A stretch of 64,000 nucleotides of DNA from an uncultured Shewanella sp. (GTDB lineage Bacteria > Pseudomonadota > Gammaproteobacteria > Enterobacterales > Shewanellaceae). Within the stretch, counting starts at the first letter, position 1, and the number at the start of each line of letters is the position of its first letter. The position numbers and the translations under genes were made by a program. The stretch spans positions 62,001-126,000 of the forward strand of contig NZ_CANMIO010000007.1 of NCBI RefSeq assembly GCF_947497935.1, written 5' to 3'. A model generated the notes under the pieces. That model was not told the DNA's origin. It worked only from the letters and a program-made list of their open reading frames with translations, and made no database searches. Below are positions 45,320 through 55,060 of this stretch, piece after piece.

Positions 45320-47110
45320 ATGCCAATTTACCAAGCACCAATACGTGACTATCAGTTTGTATTAGGCGAACTACTCAATATTTACCAGCAAGATAACTTA
45401 AGTGGTTTTGACGAATTTGACCCAGAGTTGATTGATGCAGTGCTTCAGGGCGTCGCCGATTTTACAACTGACATTATGTTGCCATTAAATGGCAGTGGCG
45501 ATGTTGAGGGCTGTCGTTTGGTGGAGGGCAAAGTGATAACCCCTAAAGGCTTTATCGATGCTTATCAGCAGTATGTTGATAATGGTTGGGCAACCTTAAC
45601 TTGCGATCCCGAATACGGCGGACAAGGGCTACCAGAAGTGGTGGGTATTTTTGCTACCGAGATGAAAACGGCGACCAATATGGCGTTCGCCATGTACCCA
45701 GGCCTAACTCACGGAGCCTACGCCGCGATTCATGCTCACGGCAGCGAATCGTTAAAAGCCAAGTATTTAGATAAGCTGGTTAGCGGCGAGTGGACCGGCA
45801 CCATGAACCTTACCGAGTCTCATGCTGGCACCGACTTAGCTTTGCTGCGCACTAAAGCTATTCCTTGTGGTGATGGCAATTACAGCATAACAGGGGAGAA
45901 GATCTTTATCTCATCGGGCGATCATGACTTGACCGATAATATTGCCCATTTAGTGTTAGCCAGACTGCCCGATGCGCCTGAAGGCGTAAAAGGAATTTCA
46001 CTGTTTGTGGTGCCTAAAATCTTAATTAACGACGATGGTAGCCTAGGCGAATCAAATCGTCTTTATGCAGCCAGTCTCGAACATAAGATGGGGATCCACG
46101 GTAACTCTACCTGTGTGATGAATTTCGACGGCGCAATTGGCGAGCTGGTGGGCGAAGCGCACCAAGGCTTAAGAGCTATGTTTACCATGATGAACCAAGC
46201 AAGACTCGGGGTAGGGGTTCAAGGGCTAGGCGTGTCTGAGATTGCTTACCAAAATGCCGTCTCTTACGCCAAAGATCGTATTCAAGGCCGTGCATTAAGC
46301 GGAGTGAAGCAACCTGAGCAAGCAGCCGATCCCATCTTAGTTCATGGTGATGTTCGCCGTATGTTGCTATCACAAAAGGCCTTTAACCAAGGAACTCGTG
46401 CATTAATGGGGCAACAGGCACTTTGGCTCGATCAGGCGCAAAGAGATAGCTCTCCCGAACAAGCAAAAGCAGCCTCTAAACTGGCAGCGTTATTTACACC
46501 TATTGTGAAAGGCTTCGTGACAGATCAGGGCTTTAAGGCCTGTGTGGATGCTCAGCAAGTATTTGGTGGTCATGGTTATATTCATGAATGGGGCATGGAG
46601 CAATTTGTCCGTGATAGCCGTATTGCGATGATCTATGAAGGGACCAATGGGGTGCAGGCATTAGATCTAGTTGGACGAAAGATATTGTCTGATAAAGGTG
46701 CGACTTTGCAGTTATGGTCTGAGCAAGTTAAAGGACTTATCCAAACTAATATGGCCAATGAAGCGATGAAACCTTATCTTGCCGGGCTAATGGATGCTGC
46801 TGGCGATCTTGAAAAGGCCACGGGATATATTGCCGCTAATGCAAGTAAGAACCCAGATCTTATCGGCGCAGCATCAATGCCTTATATGCAAATCTTGGGG
46901 ATCACGGCACTGGCGTGGATGTGGACGCGCAGCGCCGAAACTGCGCTAGCAGCTTTGGCTAATGGCAGCGATGAAGAGGCGTTTTACCAAGATAAGTTAG
47001 ATACGGCGCAGTTTTACATGAACTACTGGGCTGTACAGACTCGTAGTTTGCGTAAACAGATCCAGGCGGCAAGTGAAGGTATCATGGCATTTGATGACAG
47101 TGGCTTTTAA
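45320..47110 (+). CDS. Large acyl-CoA dehydrogenase (about 600 residues)
   Basis: The 596-residue flavoenzyme introduces a double bond in acyl-CoA and passes electrons to ETF. It shows GTMNLTESHAGTDLA for FAD and substrate binding, QQVFGGHGYIHEWGMEQFVRDSRI, and the catalytic glutamate E440 in IYEGTNG. Beyond residue about 455 is the extra C-terminal domain of the 600-residue class. This class includes DmdC (3-methylmercaptopropionyl-CoA dehydrogenase in DMSP breakdown) and other chain-length specialists. No DMSP or beta-oxidation partner lies nearby, so the substrate is open. The start follows gaaagggacg. Confidence 0.9.
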   Translation: MPIYQAPIRDYQFVLGELLNIYQQDNLSGFDEFDPELIDAVLQGVADFTTDIMLPLNGSGDVEGCRLVEGKVITPKGFIDAYQQYVDNGWATLTCDPEYGGQGLPEVVGIFATEMKTATNMAFAMYPGLTHGAYAAIHAHGSESLKAKYLDKLVSGEWTGTMNLTESHAGTDLALLRTKAIPCGDGNYSITGEKIFISSGDHDLTDNIAHLVLARLPDAPEGVKGISLFVVPKILINDDGSLGESNRLYAASLEHKMGIHGNSTCVMNFDGAIGELVGEAHQGLRAMFTMMNQARLGVGVQGLGVSEIAYQNAVSYAKDRIQGRALSGVKQPEQAADPILVHGDVRRMLLSQKAFNQGTRALMGQQALWLDQAQRDSSPEQAKAASKLAALFTPIVKGFVTDQGFKACVDAQQVFGGHGYIHEWGMEQFVRDSRIAMIYEGTNGVQALDLVGRKILSDKGATLQLWSEQVKGLIQTNMANEAMKPYLAGLMDAAGDLEKATGYIAANASKNPDLIGAASMPYMQILGITALAWMWTRSAETALAALANGSDEEAFYQDKLDTAQFYMNYWAVQTRSLRKQIQAASEGIMAFDDSGF

Positions 47111-47119
47111 AGCATAGCG

Positions 47120-47144
47120 GCGGCTTTACCTAAAGCCGCTTTTT
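47120..47144 (+). terminator. Terminator of the acyl-CoA dehydrogenase gene
   Basis: gcggcttta (47120-47128) pairs with taaagccgc (47131-47139) across a 2-base gap and is followed by five T, directly after the stop. Confidence 0.85.
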
Positions 47145-47207
47145 ACGAGCAATGGCGGTAAGTTAAGCTCAAACAGATTTAAAACGAAAAATGTAAAACG
47201 CAAAACT

Positions 47208-47240
47208 AAGAACCCAGTATAAACTGGGTTCTTTACTTTA
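47208..47240 (+). terminator. Second hairpin downstream of the acyl-CoA dehydrogenase gene
   Basis: A perfect 11-bp stem (aagaacccagt 47208-47218, actgggttctt 47223-47233) with a 4-base loop is followed by tacttta. It may be a back-up terminator or belong to a short transcript from this 283-base gap. Confidence 0.6.
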
Positions 47241-47393
47241 AGAGTTATCAAGCACTAAGTGCTGTTCGAGATCTATTTCTATCTGCCGACGATAAGGTCT
47301 TTATAGCAAAAATGTATCTGGGGCTTGGACAAGAAATAGGACTTAAGATAACCTTGCCGGACTTTTTATTGTCGAATATTTAATAGGACTGAG

Positions 47394-48080
47394 ATGCAGT
47401 ATAAATGGGTACTTTTTGACGCCGATGAAACCTTATTTCACTTCGATGCATTTCAAGGCTTAAAGTTGATGTTCTCCCGTTTTGACGTGGAGTTTACTCG
47501 TCAAGATTTTCTTCATTATCAAACGGTCAACCAGCCGCTTTGGGTCGATTACCAAGATGGAAGGCTGACCGCGAGCGAGCTACAGAATATTCGTTTCGAA
47601 TCTTGGGCGCAGAAACTGGCTGTTTCAACCCAGAGGCTAAATAGCGATTTCCTTACTGCAATGGCTGAGATCTGTCAGTTGCTTCCAGGTGCTCAGGAGC
47701 TGATAGATGCGTTAACGGGTCGCGTGAATATGGGCATTATCACCAATGGCTTCACACAGTTGCAAACAGTCCGTTTAGAAAAGGTGGGATTAGCCAATCG
47801 TTTCTCCCCGTTAGTGATCTCTGAGGAAGTTGGAGTTGCTAAGCCTGATATTGGTATTTTTAATCACGCTTTCGAGATGATGGGTCACCCACACAAAGAG
47901 TCGGTTCTTATGGTGGGCGATAATCCTCATTCAGATATTTTAGGTGGATTAAACGCCGGTATTCATACCTGCTGGCTTAACAGTCACGGAGCCGAGAAAC
48001 CCCATGATATCGACCCTCACTATCAGGTGAGTTCGTTATGTGAATTAAGGCTGTTACTTAGCGATAAGATGATCGCTTAA
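47394..48080 (+). CDS. yjjG: Pyrimidine 5'-nucleotidase YjjG (HAD family)
   Basis: The 228-residue protein is a HAD-superfamily phosphatase with the nucleophile motif DADETL (D9, D11), MGIITNGF (motif II) and VGVAKPDIGIF plus VGDNPHSDILGG (motif IV). It matches E. coli YjjG, which dephosphorylates dUMP, UMP and dTMP and protects against abnormal pyrimidines. The ATG has agga upstream. It is convergent with the DUF938 gene only four bases away. Confidence 0.9.
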   Translation: MQYKWVLFDADETLFHFDAFQGLKLMFSRFDVEFTRQDFLHYQTVNQPLWVDYQDGRLTASELQNIRFESWAQKLAVSTQRLNSDFLTAMAEICQLLPGAQELIDALTGRVNMGIITNGFTQLQTVRLEKVGLANRFSPLVISEEVGVAKPDIGIFNHAFEMMGHPHKESVLMVGDNPHSDILGGLNAGIHTCWLNSHGAEKPHDIDPHYQVSSLCELRLLLSDKMIA

Positions 48081-48084
48081 GGCT

Positions 48085-48696
48085 TTAGCGTTTCTTCTCG
48101 AAATGCAGTAAACGATTATTGGCAGGCATGGAGTGATCGGCAATGAGCTCCAAGCCTTGCACTGCAGCTAGCGCATTTATCCATTCGATATCTCGGATGG
48201 CACTTTGTGGGTTTTGCTGCAGTAACCATTGGTCGAAATTACGATTGCTGTTGCTAGTATATTCGCCGTTATAGTTAAAAGGACCATAGACACAAAAATG
48301 GCCGCCCTTAGCTAAATGTTTTCCAATCCCAGCAAAGAAATCCTCCACCATCTCCTTCGACATGATATGCAAGGTATTGGCACTAAAAATACCATCGAGA
48401 TCTGTTGATTCGATCTGTTCTATCGGCCAGGGCTGAGTGACATCAAGTACCAGCGGGGTACGTAAATTAGAGCTAGGTTCTGCGCAAAGCCAAGCATTGA
48501 TCCCATCATGGTAAGCAAGCTGATCGCTAGTTTGCCAAATAAGGTGTGGCAGCAACTTAGCAAAGTGTACCGCATGCTGGCCCGTACCACTGCCCACTTC
48601 TAGTACATGCCTGACTTGGGCAAAGCTGTGTTCTAACACGGCGGCGATGGCAGATTTATTATTTTCACAAGACTGGGAGTAGGGTAATGAGCTCAA
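48085..48696 (-). CDS. DUF938 SAM-dependent methyltransferase-like protein
   Basis: The 203-residue protein begins LPYSQSCENNKSAIAAVLEHSF and has the SAM-binding motif VLEVGSGTGQHAVHFA (31-46). Also visible are SANTLHIMSKEMVEDFFAGIGKHLAKGGHFCVYGPFNYNG and SNRNFDQWL, which are hallmarks of DUF938. The substrate is unknown. The stop codons of this gene and yjjG are almost touching, with no terminator between. Antisense overlap of the two transcripts is likely. Confidence 0.87.
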   Translation of the reverse strand: MSSLPYSQSCENNKSAIAAVLEHSFAQVRHVLEVGSGTGQHAVHFAKLLPHLIWQTSDQLAYHDGINAWLCAEPSSNLRTPLVLDVTQPWPIEQIESTDLDGIFSANTLHIMSKEMVEDFFAGIGKHLAKGGHFCVYGPFNYNGEYTSNSNRNFDQWLLQQNPQSAIRDIEWINALAAVQGLELIADHSMPANNRLLHFEKKR

Positions 48697-49040
48697 AATA
48701 GCTTCTATATTTTGGGGTTAGGTCATTGTTTTACCCCGAATACTGAATAAATTCAACCGTTGCTAACCCTATGGGGTCTTTCTCCTAGCCTAAACTTGCA
48801 CTTGTTTTGTAAAGCCCTGTGTCACTTTGGAACAGGGCTGCTTTCGAATAGATCTGCCATTAAGCAATTAACGGATCCATGAGTAAATGGTGAAGAGCTA
48901 AAAATGAAATCAGCTAAAACAAGTCACTATCATGTAGCTAACGAATGCCAAGTAAGTTGAAAAAGCCTAACAGCCACTAGGTGTTGCCGACAAAAGGCGC
49001 TACTATCTAGGCTCAAATTTGCAGTGAATAAGGCAAGACT
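48697..49040. other. Intergenic region with a hairpin
   Basis: No gene is seen in 344 bases. An 8-bp stem (agccctgt 48813-48820, acagggct 48832-48839) lies in the middle without a T tract. The right part should carry the promoter of the next gene. Confidence 0.4.
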
Positions 49041-49406
49041 TTGGCTATAGAACAAAATGAGATTGTTGCGCTATTAAGTGAACTCGAGTGCAGAACCAAT
49101 TTTTCAATCAAGAAAGTAACCGAATACATGCTGCCTAAATTAAAGGAGCCTTTCTATCTGTATGTTGATGGTAAACAGGCTCAATTGGTGATCCGCCCTG
49201 CCTATGAAGTATTCAAAGCCGATTTAGCAGCGCTTGAGGGGGTCAATGCAAAAGAGCAGTATTGCCATTATTCAGAGATGACCCGATTTCCTAAAAGAGT
49301 GCAAAAGAGCGTCAATGGCATTCATTACGGTTTAGCATTTAGCTTCGATAACGCAGATGGATTAAAAAGCTTTATCAAGCAGTTGATCACTATCAACCAG
49401 GGCTAA
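49041..49406 (+). CDS. Hypothetical cytoplasmic protein
   Basis: The 121-residue protein has no signal or membrane segment. It contains EPFYLYVDGKQAQLVIRPAYE, KEQYCHYSEMTRFPKRVQKSVNG and a closing GLKSFIKQLI helix. I do not recognise a family. It starts with TTG at 49041, with aaggcaag upstream. It is followed after 44 bases by another small hypothetical gene on the same strand, probably in one transcript. Confidence 0.6.
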   Translation: MAIEQNEIVALLSELECRTNFSIKKVTEYMLPKLKEPFYLYVDGKQAQLVIRPAYEVFKADLAALEGVNAKEQYCHYSEMTRFPKRVQKSVNGIHYGLAFSFDNADGLKSFIKQLITINQG

Positions 49407-49450
49407 GGTACAGCTGACGAAAATGCCTAGGTAAAAAGGGTGAAAAGCTG

Positions 49451-49747
49451 ATGAGAAAAACTGATAAGAAGATTGATAATGCCATTCGCGTAGCCCTCAC
49501 TGAAGTGTGTGAAACACTTAAACAAGAGGTTGAAGGTTTTAGTTGGCTGACTCATAGGGTTAACTTCTCACAGGGAATGGACTCTTTAGTGATCACCTTT
49601 ATGTTTGAGTCGCAAGTATTACTCGATAAGGCCAGGTCAGGCCGGCAGACACAGCAGATGATAGCCTTGACTCAGGCTAGCCTAAAAATAGATAACATCT
49701 GTTTAGCCAACCCGAGTAAACAGTGCCGTTTTGAGGCAAGGCACTAA
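49451..49747 (+). CDS. Hypothetical cytoplasmic protein
   Basis: The 98-residue protein has an N-terminal charged helix (KIDNAIRVALTEVCETLKQEVEGF), then strands (LVITFMFES), and a closing part with two cysteines. The family is unknown to me. The likely promoter is shared with the gene before it. A gtgaaaagctg sequence precedes the ATG. Confidence 0.6.
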   Translation: MRKTDKKIDNAIRVALTEVCETLKQEVEGFSWLTHRVNFSQGMDSLVITFMFESQVLLDKARSGRQTQQMIALTQASLKIDNICLANPSKQCRFEARH

Positions 49748-49959
49748 GCTTAGTGGATGAGAAAGTGCTGGTGGAGCGCAGGTGTAAGCAGGTTGTCAGG
49801 CTGTTATAAGTAGACACGCTAGTTCTAGATATATTGAATTTGATTCAGCGAGTTTGTCTTGGTGAAACATTCTTATACTAAAATCTATTACGGTGCTCGG
49901 TTAAAGATGGTTTAGACTGTTTAGTAAGAGATTAATATGGATTAAGAGAGTTATATGAC

Positions 49960-50142
49960 ATGGAGTCAAATAAACTTACTTCTGAAGAACAACTGAATGA
50001 CGCTGAAATTGAAGCACTTCTTTCTGAGCTCAATAGTAAAAGATTGAAGTTTTTTGTGTTTGTTGTCGGCGTGGCGGCGGGGCTTCCTGCAGGTTTCTAC
50101 GGTGCCCGCTGGTTGTATCAATGGCTATTACCTATGAGTTAA
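49960..50142 (+). CDS. Small single-span membrane protein
   Basis: The 60-residue protein has a charged, acidic N-terminal half (SEEQLNDAEIEALLSELNSK) and one hydrophobic segment (about 30-55) containing VGVAAGLPAGFYGARWLYQWL. A gagag-type ribosome binding site is loosely placed. A terminator 45 bases downstream supports a real transcript. Function is unknown. Confidence 0.55.
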   Translation: MESNKLTSEEQLNDAEIEALLSELNSKRLKFFVFVVGVAAGLPAGFYGARWLYQWLLPMS

Positions 50143-50186
50143 CCTCATGTTTGATAGAATAGCTCAGTAAAATAGAACGATAAATA

Positions 50187-50210
50187 AAAGGCTCCTATTG
50201 GAGCCTTTTC
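50187..50210. terminator. Bidirectional terminator
   Basis: aaaggctcc (50187-50195) and ggagccttt (50200-50208) form a perfect 9-bp stem with loop tatt. A-rich and T-rich flanks let it serve both the small membrane protein gene and the convergent nucleotidase gene. Confidence 0.88.
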
Positions 50211-50245
50211 AGTTCTAGTGGCTAAAGTTGCTTGGGTATTTTCGC

Positions 50246-52330
50246 TTACTTAGCAACGGGTTCTGTCACTAGATCAATACTGTAAATGGCAAAGCCTGCA
50301 ACGGCTTCGGCATTATCAATCTTAACCATCTTACGCTGTTGGTTTTCTTCGATAAACTGAGCCGCAAGTGCACTATCTTGAGTTTCAAAGCGGACGTCCA
50401 GCTTTACGTTGGTTTCAATTGTCTTGAAGTCCCAGTTGTAATCGGCTGTTGGGTCAACAGCGCTATCGTAACCACCTGCATCGTTAGGCTTTGACTCTGC
50501 TGTGATGTATTGCGATAAGGCTTCACGGTTCTCATCAGGAAGCTCTAACACTACGTGATCAGGGCCTGTACCCGCAAAAGCACCGCCAAAGGCACGGTAG
50601 TTATTAGAAGCGACAATAAACTCCTTGGTCGCTAACTCTTCACCAGTAAAGATCTTGCCGTCACTGTCTTCAAAGCTTAAATCGACGATACGGTTAGCAT
50701 CTTGATTAACCACTTTACAATCGCGATCAAACTTAGATTCTTGCGTGACATCAATTTTGTAGGTGAGACCATCGATAACATCGAAGTTATAAGTTGGGTG
50801 ACCTGCACGGTTAATTAAATTTTGTGGCGTAGTTTTGTTTGGATCAATCTTATTGAATTGGTTAGCACTACACTCTAGCCAGTCTTTTAGCTCGGCACCT
50901 GTGGCCTTAACTGCCACCATGGTATTTGGGTACAGGTAAAGATCGGCGGCGTTACTGTAAGTCAGCTCGCCTTTTTCTACCATCACGAACTGGCTTGCAT
51001 CGCCTTCTTCGTAACGTCCACCGGCTTTAAATGGCGCAGAGGCTGATAGTACAGGAAGCTTCTTAAGCTCCTCATCTGAGCCATTTTGGATCTGCTGCTC
51101 TACTTTGGCGATTTGTGCATTAGATACAATCTGTACCGTTGGATCGTCTTGTACCAGTGTGAGGAAGCTATACATGTCTGCAGCAGCTTGACCGATAGGC
51201 TGGCTAACAAATTCCATCGTACCTTGGTGCTCAAGCTCAACAGCGTCACGAATTGATTGCTCACCGTCAACCAGTTCAACCTTGTTTGCATTGTCAAAAA
51301 CAGGGCGAGCTTCGGTCTGAGACTCGTCGTGGTAAACCACCCACTTGTCATCTTCTTTACGCAGTTTTAGATCCACAATACCTAGGTTATCACCCCAGCG
51401 GCCAGGCATAACCGCCGGAACACCGTTGAGTAAGCCTTTTTCGATATCGGTATTAGGTAGGTCGGCAAAACGAGCATCAGGGAAAATAGAGTGGCTGTGG
51501 CCAAACATGATAGCATCGATGCCTTCAACCTCGGTTAGTGCATAAGTGGCGTTTTCTGCCCATGCATCACCAGGGTTTTCACTTGAACCAATACCCGAAT
51601 GAGGAATTGCGATGATGACATCGGCGCCTTCAGCCTTCATCTGAGGAACAAACTTCTTAGCAGCTTGGGTGATCCCAAGTACTTCGACTTCGCCGTCTAA
51701 ATGAGCCTTATCCCACTGCAGAATTTGTGGCGGCACGAAACCGATATAACCTATCTTGATGCTGTGTTCATTTCCATTAGTATCGACAACCACTTTATTG
51801 GTGATCAAGTAAGGAGCGAACATGTTGTCGGCAAACTCAACATCATTCCAACAGCCGTCTTCCTTTGCACAGATTACGTTAGCGTTAATGTAAGGGAAGT
51901 CTGCACCATCAATGGCTTTTTCTAGGAACTCAAGACCATAGTTAAATTCGTGGTTACCTATGTTACCGACATCATAATCAAGAGTGTTCATTGCCTTATA
52001 GGCTGGGTGGGTGTCGCTTAGCCCAGCGCTCGCGATATAGTCACCCATAGGGCTACCTTGTAATAGATCACCGTTATCGACTAATACTGTGTTAGTTCTT
52101 TCGCTACGCGCTTCGGCAATCAGGCTCGCTGTTCTGGCTAAACCTATGGTTGGATCTTCTTTACCACTATAGTAGTTAAAGTCCATGATATTGGTGTGAA
52201 GATCGGTGGTTTCTAGAATTCGTAAGTCAACTTGAACATTTTTATCGTCATCGTCATTATCAATCCAATCACAGGCCGTAAGACCAAGCGTAGAAGCGAT
52301 AACCACTGCTAGTACTTTCTTATTTAACAT
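50246..52330 (-). CDS. Lipoprotein 5'-nucleotidase / 2',3'-cyclic phosphodiesterase (CpdB/UshA family)
   Basis: The 694-residue protein is a lipoprotein (LTAC, C20). The metallophosphatase domain has TTDLHTN (D43, H45), NGDLLQGSP (D88), GNHEFNYG (N126, H127), IPHSGIG and GHSHSIFPD, all metal-ligand motifs. The C-terminal 5'-nucleotidase domain follows, with SNNYRAFGGAF for nucleotide binding. CpdB-like enzymes release nucleosides and phosphate from extracellular nucleotides. I start at ATG 52330. A longer frame begins at 52414, but the lipoprotein signal would then be internal. A terminator follows its stop. Confidence 0.88.
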   Translation of the reverse strand: MLNKKVLAVVIASTLGLTACDWIDNDDDDKNVQVDLRILETTDLHTNIMDFNYYSGKEDPTIGLARTASLIAEARSERTNTVLVDNGDLLQGSPMGDYIASAGLSDTHPAYKAMNTLDYDVGNIGNHEFNYGLEFLEKAIDGADFPYINANVICAKEDGCWNDVEFADNMFAPYLITNKVVVDTNGNEHSIKIGYIGFVPPQILQWDKAHLDGEVEVLGITQAAKKFVPQMKAEGADVIIAIPHSGIGSSENPGDAWAENATYALTEVEGIDAIMFGHSHSIFPDARFADLPNTDIEKGLLNGVPAVMPGRWGDNLGIVDLKLRKEDDKWVVYHDESQTEARPVFDNANKVELVDGEQSIRDAVELEHQGTMEFVSQPIGQAAADMYSFLTLVQDDPTVQIVSNAQIAKVEQQIQNGSDEELKKLPVLSASAPFKAGGRYEEGDASQFVMVEKGELTYSNAADLYLYPNTMVAVKATGAELKDWLECSANQFNKIDPNKTTPQNLINRAGHPTYNFDVIDGLTYKIDVTQESKFDRDCKVVNQDANRIVDLSFEDSDGKIFTGEELATKEFIVASNNYRAFGGAFAGTGPDHVVLELPDENREALSQYITAESKPNDAGGYDSAVDPTADYNWDFKTIETNVKLDVRFETQDSALAAQFIEENQQRKMVKIDNAEAVAGFAIYSIDLVTEPVAK

Positions 52331-52604
52331 ATCCATACTCTTATAATTGTTTAGACCCCAAGAAGGTTTAACCCTTCTTAAACTGCGAATAGGTTTATTT
52401 TTGGCATAACTCACTATTAGCCGTCCCGATTATAGAGAGTGTTGATGAGACAATTGTGATCAATGGTGGATTTTCCGTGTATCAATTTGTGACGCGGTGT
52501 TCTGCTGAAAACGTACCGATCAGTCGGTTTAAGTCACTGCAATTTATCGGATCTGCAGATGTTTTTGCTGGTGGTAATTCTGACGTTTGACGTTTTTATG
52601 GCAC

Positions 52605-52636
52605 AAAAAAAGACACGCTAAATGCGTGTCTTTTTA
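52605..52636. terminator. Bidirectional terminator downstream of the M3 peptidase gene
   Basis: aaaaagacacgc (52607-52618) pairs perfectly with gcgtgtcttttt (52624-52635) around a 5-base loop. It has A and T runs on both sides and lies 26 bases past the peptidase stop. Confidence 0.92.
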
Positions 52637-52660
52637 TTGAACGATTTACAGGTGCCAGCC

Positions 52661-54850
52661 TTATTTAGCGAGCAAGCCTCGGCTGCGTAGTAGTGGGTCA
52701 ATACCGGCTTCTTTACCGCGGAATTGCTTGTAAAGTTTCATCGGATCTTCGCTGCCGCCTTGAGACAGAATATTGTTTCTAAAGGCATCGGCAGTGGCTT
52801 TATCGAAAATACCATTTTCTTTAAAGGCCTCAAACGCATCGGCGCCTAAAATATCAGACCAGATGTAGCTGTAGTAACCAGCAGAATAACCACCTGAGAA
52901 GATATGTGAGAAATACGTACTGCGATAGCGTGGTGCGATCTCAGAGATAAGTCCCATCTTGTTCAGAGACTCGGCTTCAAATTTAGCTGCATCTTTTGGG
53001 GTAAAGTCGGTGACCGTGTGCCAGTCTAAATCGAGCTTAGTCGCCGCCATATACTCTACTGTTGCAAAGCCTTGGTTGAACTTGCTTGCCGCTTGAATTT
53101 TCTTAACCAGCTCTTGTGGGATCACTTCACCGGTTTTGTAGTGTTTTGCAAACTGCGCTAGCACTTCAGGTTGTGTCATCCAGTTTTCCATCACCTGTGA
53201 TGGAAACTCTACGTAGTCACGGGGTACAGACGTACCCGCTTGTGAGCGATACTCAACATCTGACAACATGCCGTGCAGTGCATGACCAAATTCATGGAAC
53301 AGGGTACTTGCTTCATCAAATGTCAACAGTGCAGGCTCATCACCTACAGGGCGAGGGTAGTTCAAGACGTTAACTATGATAGGTATAGAGTCTACCCCAT
53401 CCATATTGTACTGTTGGCGATAAGAGTTCATCCAAGCACCGCCACGCTTGCTGTCGCGAACGAAGTAGTCACCTAAGAAGATAGCCATTAGCTCGCCATT
53501 CTTGTCATACACTTCCCAGGTACGGACTTCATCATTGTATTTAGGCAAGTCGGTACGTTCTTTAACTGTGATGCCAAATAGACGGTTAGCCGTGTAGAAT
53601 ACGCCTTTAAGGGTGTTCTCTAAAGAGAAGTAAGGACGGGTTTGTTGCTCGTTGAAGCTGTATTTAGCCACACGAATTTTATCTGAATAGTACCACCAGT
53701 CCCAGCCCGCTAACTTAAAGTCGCCGCCTTCTTCTTTGATAAGCGCCTGCATATCGGCCACTTCAGATTCAGCTTGTGCCAGCGCAGCAGGCCAAACTTT
53801 GTTGAGCAACTCATAGACATTTTCAGGGGTTTGCGCTGTTCGCTCTTCGAGTACGAAGTGCGCGTGAGTCTTGTAACCCATAAGCTGTGCGCGTTCAGCA
53901 CGTAGCGCTGCCATCTTAGCCAAGATTTTCTTGTTGTCGTTAGCGTTATCGTTATTACCGCGCTCAACATAACCTTTATATAGCTTTTCGCGAAGGTCGC
54001 GATTGTCTGCATAAGTTAAAAATGGCGTAATCGATGGGCGAGACGTGGTAAATACCCATTTGCCTTCATGGCCACGTTTAGCAGCTGTTTGCGCCGCAGT
54101 GTTAATGACGTCTTCAGGCAGGCCAGCTAAGTCGGCTTTGCTATCAATTACAAGCTCAAAGGCATTGGTTTCGGCCAGCAGGTTGTCACCAAACTCCAAG
54201 CTCAACTTACCGATCTGTTCATTTAAGCCACGCAGCTGAGTTTTTTCAGCTTCGCTTAAGTTGGCGCCGCCACGAGTAAACGACTTATAGGTGTCTTCGA
54301 GTAGCTTAGTTTGTGCAACATTGAGTGAAAGGCTATCGCGCTGGTTATAAACCGCTTTCACTTTTTGGAAAAGTGCATCGTTTAACAGAATGTCATCGTT
54401 TGCTGAAGAGAGCATCGGCGCTACTTCTTTAGAGATAGCCTGTAGCTGCTCGTTAGTGTCTGCGCCCGTTAGGTTATAGAACACGCTGGCGACCTTGGTG
54501 GTTAAGTCTCCAGAGAACTCCATTGCTTCTATGGTATTAGCAAAGGTCGGTGCTTCAGGGTTATCGATAATGGCTTGAATTTCAGCTTTATGTTCAGCGA
54601 TACCAGCTTTGAATGCAGGCAGATAGTGCTCAGGCTTGATTTTGGCAAAATCTGGAATACCTAAATAGGTATCGTAAGGCTTGAAAAACGGATTGCTGGC
54701 ATTGTTTTCAATGCTTTGCTGGGCAACAACCTTAGGTGCGACTTGTGTTTCAGTGCTGGTATCTTTGCTTATATTTGAATCGCCACATGCACTAAGCGCT
54801 AATGCTAAAGCGACTGCTGATACGATTGGTTTGAGGGTTAATCCCTTCAT
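52661..54850 (-). CDS. dcp: Peptidyl-dipeptidase Dcp-type M3 peptidase, lipoprotein
   Basis: The 729-residue M3 metallopeptidase has the zinc site HEFGHALHG (H519, E520, H523), preceded by the TFDEASTLF segment. The M3 helical fold precedes it throughout (NPFFKPYDTYLGIPDFAKIKPEHYLPAF at the mature N-terminus is typical of Dcp). A lipobox LSAC near residue 22 marks it as a lipoprotein, as in marine Dcp homologues. I start at ATG 54850, with gggga upstream. The longer frame begins at 54925. Dcp removes C-terminal dipeptides. It is divergent from an exported M20 peptidase, fitting joint use of peptides. Confidence 0.9.
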   Translation of the reverse strand: MKGLTLKPIVSAVALALALSACGDSNISKDTSTETQVAPKVVAQQSIENNASNPFFKPYDTYLGIPDFAKIKPEHYLPAFKAGIAEHKAEIQAIIDNPEAPTFANTIEAMEFSGDLTTKVASVFYNLTGADTNEQLQAISKEVAPMLSSANDDILLNDALFQKVKAVYNQRDSLSLNVAQTKLLEDTYKSFTRGGANLSEAEKTQLRGLNEQIGKLSLEFGDNLLAETNAFELVIDSKADLAGLPEDVINTAAQTAAKRGHEGKWVFTTSRPSITPFLTYADNRDLREKLYKGYVERGNNDNANDNKKILAKMAALRAERAQLMGYKTHAHFVLEERTAQTPENVYELLNKVWPAALAQAESEVADMQALIKEEGGDFKLAGWDWWYYSDKIRVAKYSFNEQQTRPYFSLENTLKGVFYTANRLFGITVKERTDLPKYNDEVRTWEVYDKNGELMAIFLGDYFVRDSKRGGAWMNSYRQQYNMDGVDSIPIIVNVLNYPRPVGDEPALLTFDEASTLFHEFGHALHGMLSDVEYRSQAGTSVPRDYVEFPSQVMENWMTQPEVLAQFAKHYKTGEVIPQELVKKIQAASKFNQGFATVEYMAATKLDLDWHTVTDFTPKDAAKFEAESLNKMGLISEIAPRYRSTYFSHIFSGGYSAGYYSYIWSDILGADAFEAFKENGIFDKATADAFRNNILSQGGSEDPMKLYKQFRGKEAGIDPLLRSRGLLAK

Positions 54851-55060
54851 ATTTATATCCCCGATTATACTTGTTTTAATTCTCGTCAACTTAATTGCGT
54901 TAACGTTAATATCTTTAAGTATCATGCATCAAGGTGTTAGATCTATTAAGAATCGGTGTTATTTGTAACAAATGGTGCGTTTAGTCATTTTTTATACATT
55001 TAACGGGTTACTTTATGGCAGACTGGGGGCAGTTTTATCGATAATAACAAATGGAATACC

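Noticed and set aside
54681..54968. Plus-strand open frame of 95 codons opposite the start of the Dcp-type gene
   Set aside because: It looks hydrophobic only because it is the complement of the lipoprotein signal region, and no ribosome binding site is seen.
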